A stretch of DNA of 64,000 bases from an uncultured beta proteobacterium (GCA_903951445.1 CAJBBZ010000276.1:23328-87327), one strand, 5' to 3'. Positions 54,439-63,819 are shown, numbered from the stretch's first letter. Notes: a model not told the origin generated them from the sequence alone. Translations and numbers: made by a program.

Positions 54439-55728
54439 ATGACTATTGAACTCATCGAAGAAGAAATCTTCAACCAGGGAACCCTCATCAAAGTCATTGG
54501 CGTGGGCGGCGGCGGCGGCAATGCGGTCGAGTACATGATCCAGTCGCACGTTACCGGTGTGGAATTCATCTGCGCCAACACCGATGCGCAAGCCCTGAAC
54601 CGCAGCACCGCGCACCGCACGATTCAGCTGGGTGAAACCGGCCTAGGCGCAGGCAGCCGCCCGCACAAAGGTCGGGCAGCTGCCGAGTTGGCCGAAGCCG
54701 ATATCCGCAACGCCATCGAAGGCGCCAATATGCTGTTTATCACGGCGGGCATGGGCGGCGGCACCGGCACCGGTGCGGCACCTATCATCGCGCGGGTGGC
54801 CAAAGAAATGGGCATTCTGACGGTGGGCGTGGTGACCAAGCCTTTCGAGTTTGAAGGCGGCCCGCGCATGAAAAATGCCGACGAAGGCCTGGCCGAGTTG
54901 GAAGCCAATGTCGATTCGTTGATCGTGGTGCTCAACGAAAAGCTGCTGGAAGTGCTGGGCGACGACATCAGCCAGGACGAGGCCTTTGCCTATGCCAACG
55001 ATGTGCTGAAAAACGCGGTCGGCGGTATTGCCGAAATCATCAACGTGCCTGGCCATGTGAACGTGGACTTTGAAGACGTGCGCACCGTGATGGGCGAGCC
55101 TGGCAAAGCGATGATGGGCACCGCCCTGGCCAAAGGCCCGGACCGCGCGCGCATTGCCGCCGAACAAGCCGTGGCCTGTCCGCTGCTCGAAGGCATCGAC
55201 CTATCTGGTGCCAAAGGCGTGCTGGTGCTGATCACCGCAGCCAAAGGCTCGCTCAAATTGAGCGAATCCAAGCTGGCGATGAACACCATCCGCGCTTACG
55301 CCTCGCCCGAAGCGCATGTGATTTACGGTACCGCGTACGACGACTCGCTGGGCGAAGACGTGCGCGTGACCGTGGTCGCTACCGGCCTGAGCCGCCCGCG
55401 CCGCACTGCGCCTCCACTGCAAGTGCTGCGCACTGGCACGTATGACGCAGCACCATCGCCCATGGCCAACACCCATGCGGCCATGTCGGCGGGCACCATG
55501 CAACGCAGCATGGGCAACACCACCATGGCTTCGGCATCGGGCATGGGCGGCAGCACCGGCATCAGCGCGCCATCGCAAGCAGGCGCCTCCACCGACTACG
55601 GCTCGCTCAGCACCCCCGCCGTCTGGCGCGGCAGCCGCACCACCGCAGCGCAAAAAGTGGATGCACTTTCCAGCGGCGGCATGGATGACTACGAAATCCC
55701 GGCCTTCTTGCGCAAGCAGGCGGATTGA
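54439..55728 (+). CDS. ftsZ: Cell division tubulin homologue FtsZ
   Basis: 429-residue GTPase forming the Z ring. The tubulin signature GGGTGTGAAP is present with the T7 loop NVDFEDVRTVM. A Gly/Ser/Met-rich linker (about 325-410) leads to the conserved C-terminal peptide DDYEIPAFLRKQ that binds FtsA and other partners. AGGAG stands before the ATG. Confidence 0.99.
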   Translation: MTIELIEEEIFNQGTLIKVIGVGGGGGNAVEYMIQSHVTGVEFICANTDAQALNRSTAHRTIQLGETGLGAGSRPHKGRAAAELAEADIRNAIEGANMLFITAGMGGGTGTGAAPIIARVAKEMGILTVGVVTKPFEFEGGPRMKNADEGLAELEANVDSLIVVLNEKLLEVLGDDISQDEAFAYANDVLKNAVGGIAEIINVPGHVNVDFEDVRTVMGEPGKAMMGTALAKGPDRARIAAEQAVACPLLEGIDLSGAKGVLVLITAAKGSLKLSESKLAMNTIRAYASPEAHVIYGTAYDDSLGEDVRVTVVATGLSRPRRTAPPLQVLRTGTYDAAPSPMANTHAAMSAGTMQRSMGNTTMASASGMGGSTGISAPSQAGASTDYGSLSTPAVWRGSRTTAAQKVDALSSGGMDDYEIPAFLRKQAD

Positions 55729-55760
55729 TTTTTCTGGTCTTCCTCTAAGTCTGCGAAGTT

Positions 55761-55799
55761 AAGCGGGCCGGTGCGGGCCTATGGCCCCACCGCCCGCTT
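55761..55799 (+). terminator. Strong hairpin between ftsZ and lpxC
   Basis: AAGCGGGC at 55761-55768 pairs with GCCCGCTT at 55792-55799, and the inner GGTG and GGGCC segments pair as well, leaving two single-base bulges and a TAT loop. Only three U follow. It probably ends or attenuates the long dcw transcript before lpxC, which has its own -10. Confidence 0.55.
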
Positions 55800-55815
55800 T
55801 ATGCCGACCGGCTTT

Positions 55816-55821
55816 TACAAT
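55816..55821 (+). promoter_or_regulatory. -10 hexamer TACAAT of lpxC, leaderless geometry
   Basis: TACAAT ends exactly 6 nt before the GTG at 55828 (spacer CCCCCG). No Shine-Dalgarno is present. The placement supports a separate lpxC promoter and a leaderless GTG start. Confidence 0.55.
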
Positions 55822-55827
55822 CCCCCG

Positions 55828-56751
55828 GTGCTACAACAGAGAACCCTGAAATCCCTCACCCGCGCCGTTGGCGTGGGCTTGCACAGCGGCCAGCGGGTGG
55901 AGATCACTTTGCGACCCGCAGCGCCGGGCACCGGCATTGTGTTTCGGCGGGTCGATCTTCCCCACCCCGTGGATATTGCGGTCTCCCCGCAGGCGGTTAC
56001 CGACACCCGGCTGGCGTCCACCTTGTCCAACGGTGACGCCAAAGTACACACCGTGGAGCACCTCATGTCCGCCTGCGCAGGTTTGGGCGTGGACAATATG
56101 TTCGTCGATATCAATGCCGAGGAAGTGCCTATCCTGGACGGTTCGGCAGCGTCTTTTGTATTCCTGCTGCAAAGTGCCGGCATCGAAATGCAAAACGCGG
56201 CGCGCCGCTTTATTCGCGTCAAAGCGCCTATTTCCGTACAACACGGCCAGGGCGCGGACCTGAAATGGGCGACTTTGGAGCCCTACCACGGCTTTAAGCT
56301 CAGTTTTGCCATCGACTTTGCGCACCCGGCGGTGGACTCCACCGGGCAAAGCGTGGACTTTGACTTGAGCCAGGGCTCGTATGCGCGCGACATTGCACGC
56401 GCCCGCACCTTTGGCTTTACCAAAGACGTGGAAATGATGCGCCAAAACGGTCTGGCCCTGGGTGGTGGTCTGGACAACGCCATCGTCATGGACGACTACA
56501 AAGTGCTCAATTCCGATGGCCTGCGCTACGACGATGAATTTGTAAAGCACAAAATTTTGGACGCCATGGGCGATTTGTATTTGCTGGGCATGCCCCTGCT
56601 GGCCCATTACCGCGCCCACCGCTCTGGCCATGCGCTCAACAACCAATTGCTGCGCCAATTGCAAGCCCAGCCGCAGGATTGGGAAGTAGTCACTTTTGAC
56701 GACGCACGCAGCGCGCCCAAAGGCTTTGCGCAATTGGCACCGGCCTGGTAA
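55828..56751 (+). CDS. lpxC: UDP-3-O-acyl-N-acetylglucosamine deacetylase
   Basis: 307 residues, the normal length when begun at the GTG at 55828 ([21 protein letters not shown]). The longer frame from 55771 would start inside a hairpin and add 19 unconserved residues. LpxC is the zinc enzyme for the committed step of lipid A synthesis. Zinc ligands are in VEHLMSA and [12 protein letters not shown]. It closes the dcw cluster; convergent ruvC follows 27 nt on. Confidence 0.98.
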   Translation: MLQQRTLKSLTRAVGVGLHSGQRVEITLRPAAPGTGIVFRRVDLPHPVDIAVSPQAVTDTRLASTLSNGDAKVHTVEHLMSACAGLGVDNMFVDINAEEVPILDGSAASFVFLLQSAGIEMQNAARRFIRVKAPISVQHGQGADLKWATLEPYHGFKLSFAIDFAHPAVDSTGQSVDFDLSQGSYARDIARARTFGFTKDVEMMRQNGLALGGGLDNAIVMDDYKVLNSDGLRYDDEFVKHKILDAMGDLYLLGMPLLAHYRAHRSGHALNNQLLRQLQAQPQDWEVVTFDDARSAPKGFAQLAPAW

Positions 56752-56778
56752 TTAAGCCCCGCCGAGCCGCCCCAGTTT

Positions 56779-57321
56779 TTAGTGGCTGCGCCCGGCTTTA
56801 TAACCGGCCCCCGCTCCAATGCCCTGGGCCTTAGCAATACGCGCCATGGCCGCACCGGCATGTGCATGGGTAATGGCCAAACCCAAAGCATCCGCCGCAT
56901 CCGGGCCGGGCAGACCGGGCAGGTCTAGCAAGCGGCGCACCATCTCACGGATTTGCATTTTGTCGGCGCGGCCATACCCCGCGACGGCTTGCTTCATTTG
57001 CAATGCGGTGTATTCAGCAACCGGCAATTGAGCGTGCACCAAAGCGCTGATCAAAGCGCCGCGCGCTTGGCCCAGCAACAAGGTCGATTGCGGGTTGACG
57101 TTCACAAACACGATTTCTATCGCCGCGCTATCAGGCTGGTAGCGTTGCACGACTTGGGCCAAACCGTCGAACAAGGCGTGGATGCGATCGGGCAGAGCCT
57201 GGCTGGCCAAACCCTGGGTGCTGATGGTGCCGCTGGCCACATAGCGCAGCGTGCTGCCTTGCTGGTCCAGCACGCCAAAGCCGGTGGTGCGCAGGCCCGG
57301 ATCGACGCCCAGAATCCTCAT
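56779..57321 (-). CDS. ruvC: Holliday junction resolvase RuvC
   Basis: 180-residue RNase H-fold nuclease. Catalytic acids are in [14 protein letters not shown] (Asp7), [13 protein letters not shown] (Glu) and [14 protein letters not shown] (two Asp). It resolves crossovers in recombination with RuvAB. Here it is coupled to mtgA by a 4-nt overlap and not next to ruvAB, so ruvAB must be elsewhere. Confidence 0.97.
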   Translation of the reverse strand: MRILGVDPGLRTTGFGVLDQQGSTLRYVASGTISTQGLASQALPDRIHALFDGLAQVVQRYQPDSAAIEIVFVNVNPQSTLLLGQARGALISALVHAQLPVAEYTALQMKQAVAGYGRADKMQIREMVRRLLDLPGLPGPDAADALGLAITHAHAGAAMARIAKAQGIGAGAGYKAGRSH

Positions 57322-58070
57322 GGCACGCTGGCGCCAGGTAAGCGGGCATCGGGCATGCGGGCGACGATGACGCTAGCGCGCGCACTCAGGTAGTCCGAAT
57401 TGGGCAATTTCTCAAAATAACGCGGCCTTGGCAGCATGACCGCCAAGCGCGCCGCTTCCCAGGGGCTCAGTTGCGCGGCGGACTTGCGAAAGTAGTGGCG
57501 CGCAGCCGCTTCGGCCCCAAACACGCCGTCGCCCCATTCCACGCTGTTGAGGTAGATTTCCAAAATACGTTGCTTGCTCAGTAGCGTTTCCATGAGCAGG
57601 GTGATGACCATTTCCTGGGCTTTGCGCAACAGAGTGCGCTCGCCCGATAAAAACAAATTTTTGGCCAATTGCTGGCTGATGGTGGAGCCACCGACGACTT
57701 TGGCGGGGCGCACTTCGCGGCCATTTTTGGCTTTCGCCGCCCGCTGCGCAGCGCGCTCTTCGGCCTTGGTGTTTTTGGACCAGGCTTTTTCCAAAGCCGC
57801 CCAGTCGATGCCGTCGTGGCTGGCAAAGCTGTCATCTTCGGAAGCGATCACTGCACGCTTGAGCGCTTGGCCTAGTTGCGCATCATCGCGCCAAGTTTGG
57901 CTCCAGCGCAGGCTGTCTTGTTCTTGCAATTGGCGCCAGACCTGCGAGCGCTCAAAACTGGTGGACTGCGGATCGACCCAGACCATGGCCGCGATACGCA
58001 GCGCGAAATACAGTTGCAAGCCCAGCGCCGCCAGGCACAGCAAGCCCACCAAGCGCAACACTGCCCTCAC
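57318..58070 (-). CDS. mtgA: Monofunctional peptidoglycan transglycosylase MtgA
   Basis: 250-residue membrane-anchored GT51 enzyme. The catalytic motif is [17 protein letters not shown], followed by [24 protein letters not shown] and [15 protein letters not shown]. It polymerises lipid II into glycan strands. A Lys/Ala-rich insert (about 95-120) is visible between the first two motifs. It overlaps both neighbours by 4 nt; aroE, often found beside mtgA in relatives, is absent. Confidence 0.96.
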   Translation of the reverse strand: MRAVLRLVGLLCLAALGLQLYFALRIAAMVWVDPQSTSFERSQVWRQLQEQDSLRWSQTWRDDAQLGQALKRAVIASEDDSFASHDGIDWAALEKAWSKNTKAEERAAQRAAKAKNGREVRPAKVVGGSTISQQLAKNLFLSGERTLLRKAQEMVITLLMETLLSKQRILEIYLNSVEWGDGVFGAEAAARHYFRKSAAQLSPWEAARLAVMLPRPRYFEKLPNSDYLSARASVIVARMPDARLPGASVP

Positions 58071-58966
58071 GGCGCCCCCAGCGCCTCGGTGCGCAAGGCT
58101 TCGTCGCGGGTAAAGGAAAAGCGCGCCACTACCACCAATTGGTCTAGCGATTTACGCATCTCCGGCGTGAAGGCGCCAAAGGGCCCGGCACTGCGCGCGA
58201 CCTCTTGCGCATGCCGGTCCAGCGCCGGGTTGCCCGAGCCTTTGATAACTTCGGCATCCAGCACCTGGCCGGTGAAATTGACCGTCACCATCATGGTCAG
58301 TGCGCCATACATTTTTTCGCCGTGGCGCTCGGGAAAATGGCTGGTACCGCGCGCTTCAATTTTGCGGCGCATGCTGTCGTAGTACTGCGCGTACACCACT
58401 TCGCGCACCGCCGGGCTGACATAGGCTTTGCGCGGACGCGCGTTCTCGGCATGGATGCGCTCTTCGATTTTGGCCAGCATATTGCTTAGCTCCAGGCGTT
58501 TTTGCTCTTGCTGGATTTTTTCGTCCAAGGTCATATCCGCGTTTTGGGCGTTTTGGCTGATCGCCAAAATTTGCGCTTTCACGCGTTGCAACAGCAGGTT
58601 TTGTTGCGCCAGCATTTGTTGCTGTTCGTCTTTGGCATTGCGCTCCTGCGTCTCGCCGCTTTGGGCTTGGGCCGCAGCCGCCACCGGGCTGGTCGCCATG
58701 CCTTTGGCAGCCGCACCGCCACCGGCCAAAGACACCTGGGCCAAGGCCTGCGCCTTGTCCGGCTTGCCACTGGCAGCCGCGTTGACCAGGGTGATTTCTA
58801 GCGGGCTGTCGTCGGTCAGGCGTTCCCAGGTTTGCGGGCTGGCAAAGCGCAGCGTCAAGACCATGGCATGTAGCACGACCGAGACCAATAGCGCGCGCTG
58901 CAAGAGGCTCCAATGCTTCCAGTTCCACCAGCGCGATGCAGGGGGTGACACAGGGGGTAGCGCCAT
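58067..58966 (-). CDS. TonB-like/TolA-like energy transducer family protein
   Basis: 299-residue inner-membrane-anchored periplasmic protein. One membrane helix lies near residues 20-42 (WSLLQRALLVSVVLHAMVL), then an Ala-rich stretch, a Gln-rich coiled coil (about 105-175) and a C-terminal TonB-type domain (MYGALTMMVTVNFTGQVLDAEVIKGSGNPALDRHA). It lacks the Pro-rich TonB span and its ExbBD partners are not adjacent, so its energising role is unproven. ATG at 58966; the frame upstream overlaps the RNB gene. Confidence 0.85.
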   Translation of the reverse strand: MALPPVSPPASRWWNWKHWSLLQRALLVSVVLHAMVLTLRFASPQTWERLTDDSPLEITLVNAAASGKPDKAQALAQVSLAGGGAAAKGMATSPVAAAAQAQSGETQERNAKDEQQQMLAQQNLLLQRVKAQILAISQNAQNADMTLDEKIQQEQKRLELSNMLAKIEERIHAENARPRKAYVSPAVREVVYAQYYDSMRRKIEARGTSHFPERHGEKMYGALTMMVTVNFTGQVLDAEVIKGSGNPALDRHAQEVARSAGPFGAFTPEMRKSLDQLVVVARFSFTRDEALRTEALGAP

Positions 58967-58979
58967 GGCGTGCACAGTG

Positions 58980-61049
58980 TCAGGCGGGGTCCGGGGGGTC
59001 CAAAACATCGACGGCAATGGTAATCGCGCCGACCAGGTCTTCTTCGTCCTCGCCCTCGCCCGCTGCGGCGGATGGATCCTCAGCGCCATCGCCTTCGGCT
59101 TGCTCCGGGCTGTCCAGGCGTTCGAGCACCGTGGCCGACACATCCAAGGTCATCAGGTCCACCGCGCCCAGGCGCAGCCGCACTTGGGCGCCGCGCGGCA
59201 ACCCGGGGCCTGCGGCAATCGCCATCACCAAGGGCAAGTCATCAGCGCGGGCCAGGCCGTCTTTGATGACGGTGGCAACCAACTCAGTGATAGCGTTTTG
59301 GCGCAGGAATTGCAAAGTCCAAAAACGCTCCATGGCCGACTGGTAGCTGTTGTACGCGGCATAGGTTGCTTCAAAGGCGGAGATGATGGAAAACAGTTGC
59401 GCGTCTTTGGGCTTGAAGGGCGCGGCCAGCGCGGCGGTGCTGCCGTGGCGCACGCAGGCGATGATTTGCCATTGGTTCACCAAATCGGTATAGCGGCGCA
59501 GCGGCGAGGTGCTCCAGGCATAGCTGGGCACGCCGATACCGGCATGCGGCAGCGCCCTGGTGCCCATGCGCACTTTGACGCCCGGCGCCATCGAGGCCTG
59601 GCTACGGTAAATCGCGGGCACGCCCAGGCTGGCCAGCCACTGGCCCCAAGTGCTGTTGGCCAAAATCATGGCCTCGGCCACGATCAAGTCCAAGGGCGCG
59701 CCGCGCTGGCGTACGCTGATCTGCACAGTTTCATCCCCCGCCGGTTCGCCAGCCTCCAAATTAGTAAGCCGGAAGTTGTAATCCGGTCGGTTAAAGCTTT
59801 CGGGCTTGCCACGCACGATTTCGCGCCGGGCTTTGTGGGCACAGGCAAAGCGATGCAAAAAGGCCAGTTGCGTATGCAAAGCCGTGGCTGCTGCTGCCTG
59901 CTCCTTGTCGTTTGAAGGCGCGGGGGCTTGCGCGGCTTGCAGCCAGTCTTCGGTGACCAGGCTGTCGAGCTGGTCATGGCGCAAGTTGTGGCTGATGGGC
60001 ACGCTTTCGATGCGGGTTTCGCTACTGTGTATTTCCAGGGTCTGCTCGTCTAGGGTGACATAGAGCGAGAGTGCGGGGCAATTGCGGCCTTGCTGCAAGG
60101 TATAGACCTCCACTAGCGCATCGGGCAGCATGGTGAGCTTGTAGCCCGGCATATAGACGGTGGACAAGCGCTGGCGGCCCAGGCGGTCAATCGCGCTATC
60201 GGGCGCAATGGCCAGCCCTGGCGCGGCGATATGCACGCCGATGGTGACCGTGCCACTACCCAGGCCTTGCACCGATAAGGCATCGTCGATTTCGGTGGTG
60301 GCGGAGTCATCAATCGAGAACGCCGCTACGGGTGCCAGCGGCAAGTCCGCAGCAGGCGCGACCGCGTCCAAGGCCGGAAATGCCGTGCCCTGGGGAAAGT
60401 TTTCCAGCAAAAAGCGCTTCCAGTGGAATTGGAAAGGCGAATCGATGGCGCCGCTTTGGAGCAGCAAATCCAAAGGCGCGGTGTGGCTGTCGCGCGAGGC
60501 TTGCACCACGGCTTTGTATTCGGGCGCGTTTTTATCCGGCTTAAACAATATTTTGTAAAGCTGCGCGCGCACCGGCGCGGGGCAATGGCCTTGGACTAGT
60601 TCGCGCGCCCATTGCGCGATCAACTCGGTTTGCAGGCGCTTTTTTTCTATCGCTGCCAGCGCTTGGGCCACGATGTCGGCCGGCGCTTTGCGGAACATGC
60701 CTTTGCCCGCACGGCGGAAATAATGCGGCGCTTCGAACAAGCGCATCAGCATGCCTGCTTGCTCCAGCACGCTAGCTTTGTCGCTGAAGTAGTCGCGCGC
60801 CAGATCAGCAAAACCGAAATCGCCCTCCGGTGCAAATTCCCAGGCCATTTCCAAATCCACCGATTGGCTTAGCGCCTGCGCTTGCTCCATAAATTGCGCG
60901 GGCGTGGGTTTGTCAAAACGCAGCATCACGTTAGCGGTCTTGACTTTGAGGCGCTTGCCACTATCGAGCTCCACTTGCGCCGAGGCATCGCTTTCGGACA
61001 AGAGCCTTGCGGCCATGAATTTTCCGGCTTCATCAAACATCAGGTACAT
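58980..61049 (-). CDS. RNB-domain exoribonuclease (RNase II/R family)
   Basis: 689 residues. The catalytic RNB domain is clear: SIDDSATTEIDDALSV carries the Mg-binding Asp cluster, and the signature block has GVPSYAWSTSPLRRYTDLVNQWQI. The N-terminal 250 residues lack an obvious cold-shock pair and are lineage-specific. It degrades RNA 3' to 5'. A C-terminal acidic tail (EGEDEEDL) follows an S1-like region. ATG at 61049 is chosen over the long frame to 61208. Confidence 0.93.
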   Translation of the reverse strand: MYLMFDEAGKFMAARLLSESDASAQVELDSGKRLKVKTANVMLRFDKPTPAQFMEQAQALSQSVDLEMAWEFAPEGDFGFADLARDYFSDKASVLEQAGMLMRLFEAPHYFRRAGKGMFRKAPADIVAQALAAIEKKRLQTELIAQWARELVQGHCPAPVRAQLYKILFKPDKNAPEYKAVVQASRDSHTAPLDLLLQSGAIDSPFQFHWKRFLLENFPQGTAFPALDAVAPAADLPLAPVAAFSIDDSATTEIDDALSVQGLGSGTVTIGVHIAAPGLAIAPDSAIDRLGRQRLSTVYMPGYKLTMLPDALVEVYTLQQGRNCPALSLYVTLDEQTLEIHSSETRIESVPISHNLRHDQLDSLVTEDWLQAAQAPAPSNDKEQAAAATALHTQLAFLHRFACAHKARREIVRGKPESFNRPDYNFRLTNLEAGEPAGDETVQISVRQRGAPLDLIVAEAMILANSTWGQWLASLGVPAIYRSQASMAPGVKVRMGTRALPHAGIGVPSYAWSTSPLRRYTDLVNQWQIIACVRHGSTAALAAPFKPKDAQLFSIISAFEATYAAYNSYQSAMERFWTLQFLRQNAITELVATVIKDGLARADDLPLVMAIAAGPGLPRGAQVRLRLGAVDLMTLDVSATVLERLDSPEQAEGDGAEDPSAAAGEGEDEEDLVGAITIAVDVLDPPDPA

Positions 61050-61055
61050 GGCCGG

Positions 61056-61061
61056 ATTGTC
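61056..61061 (-). promoter_or_regulatory. -10 hexamer GACAAT of the RNB gene, leaderless geometry
   Basis: Read on minus, GACAAT ends 6 nt before the ATG at 61049 (spacer CCGGCC), with no ribosome site. It lies 25 bp from the matching rodA element on the other strand. Confidence 0.5.
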
Positions 61062-61086
61062 CCATGGCGCCTTGCAGAGGCGGCGC

Positions 61087-61092
61087 GATAAT
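61087..61092 (+). promoter_or_regulatory. -10 hexamer GATAAT of rodA, leaderless geometry
   Basis: GATAAT ends exactly 6 nt before the rodA ATG at 61099 (spacer CGGGCG) with no Shine-Dalgarno. Divergent start codons of rodA and the RNB gene are only 49 nt apart, so both promoters share the gap. Confidence 0.55.
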
Positions 61093-61098
61093 CGGGCG

Positions 61099-62253
61099 AT
61101 GTCCACTTCCTTTGGCAAAGTACCGCTGCGCAATCGCATGATGCCCTTGTGGGCCGGGCTGGACGGGCCGCTGGCATTTATTGTTTTTTGCCTGGCCAGC
61201 GCCGGCATGCTGGTGATGTATTCCTCGGGCTACGACTTTGGCAGCCGCTTTTCCGACCATGCCCGCAATATGCTGATTGCCGCCACTGTGATGTTTGTCG
61301 CGGCGCAAATTCCGCCCCAGCGCCTGATGACGCTGGCGGTGCCGCTTTACACCTTGGGCGTGGCGCTGTTGATCGCGGTGGCGATTTTCGGCATCACTAA
61401 AAAAGGTGCGCGCCGCTGGCTCAATATCGGTTTGGTGATTCAGCCCAGTGAGATCATGAAAATTGCCATGCCCTTGATGCTGGCCTGGTGGTTCCAAAAG
61501 CGCGAAGGCCAGTTGCGCCCGCTGGACTTTGCGGTGGCCGGGGTGCTTCTGGCGGTGCCGGTGGGCCTCATCATCCGCCAGCCCGATTTGGGCACCGCCA
61601 TGCTGGTGCTGCTGGCTGGTCTGTCGGTGATTTTTTTCGCCGGCGTAGGCTGGAAATGGATTGCCCCGCCCGTGGTCTTGGGGCTGGTGGGTGTGGTGCT
61701 GTTGATCGGTTTTGAACCCGTGCTCTGCGCCGATGGCATGCGCTGGCCGGTCTTGCACGACTACCAACAACAACGCATCTGCACCCTGCTAGACCCCATG
61801 CGCGATCCACTGGGCAAGGGTTTTCACATCATCCAGGGCATGATCGGTATCGGGGCCGGGGGCTTTTGGGGCACTGGCTATATGCAGGGCACGCAAACCC
61901 ATTTGGAATTTATTCCCGAACGCACTACTGACTTTATTTTTGCGGCTTTTTCAGAAGAGTTTGGGCTGTTTGGGAATTTGTTTCTGGTGGGCGGCTTTAT
62001 TGCCCTGATCCTGCGCGGCCTGGCCATTGCACTAGAGGCACCGACCTTGTTTTCGCGCTTACTGGCCGGTAGCGTGGCCATGATTTTTTTCACCTACGCC
62101 TTTGTGAACATGGCCATGGTCAGCGGTATTTTGCCGGTGGTGGGCGTGCCCCTGCCTTTTATTAGCTATGGCGGCACGGCCATGGTGACCCTGGGCTTTG
62201 CCTGCGGTATCTTGATGTCGATCGCCAATGCGCGGCGATTGGTGCAGTCCTAA
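61099..62253 (+). CDS. rodA: Rod-shape peptidoglycan glycosyltransferase RodA
   Basis: 384-residue SEDS protein with about 10 helices acting with PBP2 in lateral wall growth. SEDS motifs are GARRWLNIGLVIQPSEIMKIAMP, IRQPDLGTAML, ERTTDFIFAAFSEEFG and PLPFISYGGTAMV. The ATG at 61099 gives MSTSFGKVPLR; the longer frame to 60904 runs antisense through the RNB gene and is rejected. The window shows it alone, without mrdA. Confidence 0.97.
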   Translation: MSTSFGKVPLRNRMMPLWAGLDGPLAFIVFCLASAGMLVMYSSGYDFGSRFSDHARNMLIAATVMFVAAQIPPQRLMTLAVPLYTLGVALLIAVAIFGITKKGARRWLNIGLVIQPSEIMKIAMPLMLAWWFQKREGQLRPLDFAVAGVLLAVPVGLIIRQPDLGTAMLVLLAGLSVIFFAGVGWKWIAPPVVLGLVGVVLLIGFEPVLCADGMRWPVLHDYQQQRICTLLDPMRDPLGKGFHIIQGMIGIGAGGFWGTGYMQGTQTHLEFIPERTTDFIFAAFSEEFGLFGNLFLVGGFIALILRGLAIALEAPTLFSRLLAGSVAMIFFTYAFVNMAMVSGILPVVGVPLPFISYGGTAMVTLGFACGILMSIANARRLVQS

Positions 62254-62316
62254 AGCGGCTGCTTTCTCATTTATCCCAGCCTTGCCCCGCCAGCGCCAAG
62301 GCCATGGGCCCACGCC

Positions 62317-62322
62317 TAGAAT
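62317..62322 (+). promoter_or_regulatory. -10 hexamer TAGAAT of tldD, leaderless geometry
   Basis: TAGAAT ends exactly 6 nt before the ATG at 62329 (spacer GGCACG), with no ribosome site. Confidence 0.55.
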
Positions 62323-62328
62323 GGCACG

Positions 62329-63789
62329 ATGATCTCTCGCGAACCTACCCTCGAACGCCTGGCCACGGCCAAATCCCTCTTGCTCACACCCTTTGGCCTG
62401 GACGAAAGCCACCTCAGCCGCGCATTGGCCGAGATCAAGGCGCACAAAGTGGACGAAGCGGATCTGTATTTTCAGTACACCCGCTCCGAGGGCTGGAGCC
62501 TAGAAGAAGGCATTGTGAAAACCGGCTCTTTCAGCATCGACCAAGGCGTAGGCGTGCGCGCGGTCAGTGGCGAGAAAACCGCTTTTGCCTATTCCGACGA
62601 TATTTCCGAAGCCGCGCTGCTCGATGCCGCGCGCACGGTGCGCACGATTTCACAAGCAGCCAGCCAGCGCCGTATCAGCGTGAGCAAACCCAAGATTGCG
62701 CGCAGCCGTTCGCTCTACCCTGACCAAGACCCGATTGCCACTATGGACAGCGCAGCCAAAGTGGCTTTGCTCGGTCGCGTGGAAAAACTGGCCCGCGCCA
62801 AAGACCAGCGTGTTTTGCAAGTGATGGCCGGTCTGGCGATGGAATACGACGTGGTGCTGGTGGCGCGTGCCGACGGCGTTTTAGCGGCGGACGTACGGCC
62901 TTTGGTGCGCTTATCGGTGACTGTGATTGCCGAGCAAAAAGGCCGGCGCGAGGTGGGTTCTTCCGGCGGTGGTGGCCGTTTTGGTCTGGCGTATTTTGAC
63001 GACGCACAAATCAGCAAATACGTGGACCAGGCGGTGCATGCAGCACTGACCAATTTGGAAGCGCGGCCCGCACCCGCTGGCGAAATGACGGTAGTACTGG
63101 GCTCGGGTTGGCCAGGCATTTTGTTGCATGAAGCCATCGGCCACGGCCTGGAAGGCGACTTCAACCGCAAGGGTTCGAGCGCCTTCAGTGGTCGCATAGG
63201 CCAGCGCGTCGCCGCCAAAGGCGTCACCGTGCTGGACGATGGCACCATGGCCGGCCGGCGCGGTTCGCTCAACGTCGATGACGAGGGCAATACCAGCGCC
63301 CGCAACGTGCTGATCGAAGACGGCATCCTCAAAGGCTATATCCAGGACGCGATGAACGCGCGCCTGATGGGCGTGGCGCCCACCGGCAACGGACGGCGCG
63401 AAAGCTACGCCCACGTGCCCATGCCGCGCATGACCAACACCTATATGCTGGGCGGCGATAAAGACCCGCAAGAGATTGTGCGCAGCATCAAAAAAGGCCT
63501 GTATGCGGTGAATTTCGGTGGCGGGCAGGTGGACATCACTTCGGGCAAATTTGTGTTCTCCGCCAGCGAAGCCTATTGGGTGGAAAACGGCAAGATTTTG
63601 TACCCGGTCAAAGGCGCTACTTTGGTGGGTAGCGGACCGGACTGCTTGAAACGCGTGAGCCTGATTGGTAATGACATGGCGCTAGACAGCGGCGTGGGCA
63701 CCTGCGGCAAAGACGGGCAAAGCGTGCCCGTGGGCGTGGGCCAACCGACTTTGCGCATCGACGGCCTGACCGTGGGCGGCACCGCATAA
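62329..63789 (+). CDS. tldD: Metalloprotease TldD
   Basis: 486-residue zinc protease subunit that with TldE (PmbA) cleaves unfolded peptides and processes modified peptides such as microcin B17 and antitoxin CcdA in E. coli. The HExxxH site is ILLHEAIGHGLEGD, followed by GRRGSLNVDDEGN and MPRMTNTYMLGGDKDP. Length is standard. The gene is preceded by its own -10 and followed by the aromatic leader. Confidence 0.97.
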   Translation: MISREPTLERLATAKSLLLTPFGLDESHLSRALAEIKAHKVDEADLYFQYTRSEGWSLEEGIVKTGSFSIDQGVGVRAVSGEKTAFAYSDDISEAALLDAARTVRTISQAASQRRISVSKPKIARSRSLYPDQDPIATMDSAAKVALLGRVEKLARAKDQRVLQVMAGLAMEYDVVLVARADGVLAADVRPLVRLSVTVIAEQKGRREVGSSGGGGRFGLAYFDDAQISKYVDQAVHAALTNLEARPAPAGEMTVVLGSGWPGILLHEAIGHGLEGDFNRKGSSAFSGRIGQRVAAKGVTVLDDGTMAGRRGSLNVDDEGNTSARNVLIEDGILKGYIQDAMNARLMGVAPTGNGRRESYAHVPMPRMTNTYMLGGDKDPQEIVRSIKKGLYAVNFGGGQVDITSGKFVFSASEAYWVENGKILYPVKGATLVGSGPDCLKRVSLIGNDMALDSGVGTCGKDGQSVPVGVGQPTLRIDGLTVGGTA

Positions 63790-63819
63790 GTCGTCAATTC
63801 TTTGTAAGACCTGCTGTGT

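Noticed and set aside
58428..59915. A 495-codon plus-strand frame opposite the TonB-like and RNB genes
   Set aside because: It spans two well-supported minus-strand genes and their junction and has Cys/Arg-rich shadow composition.
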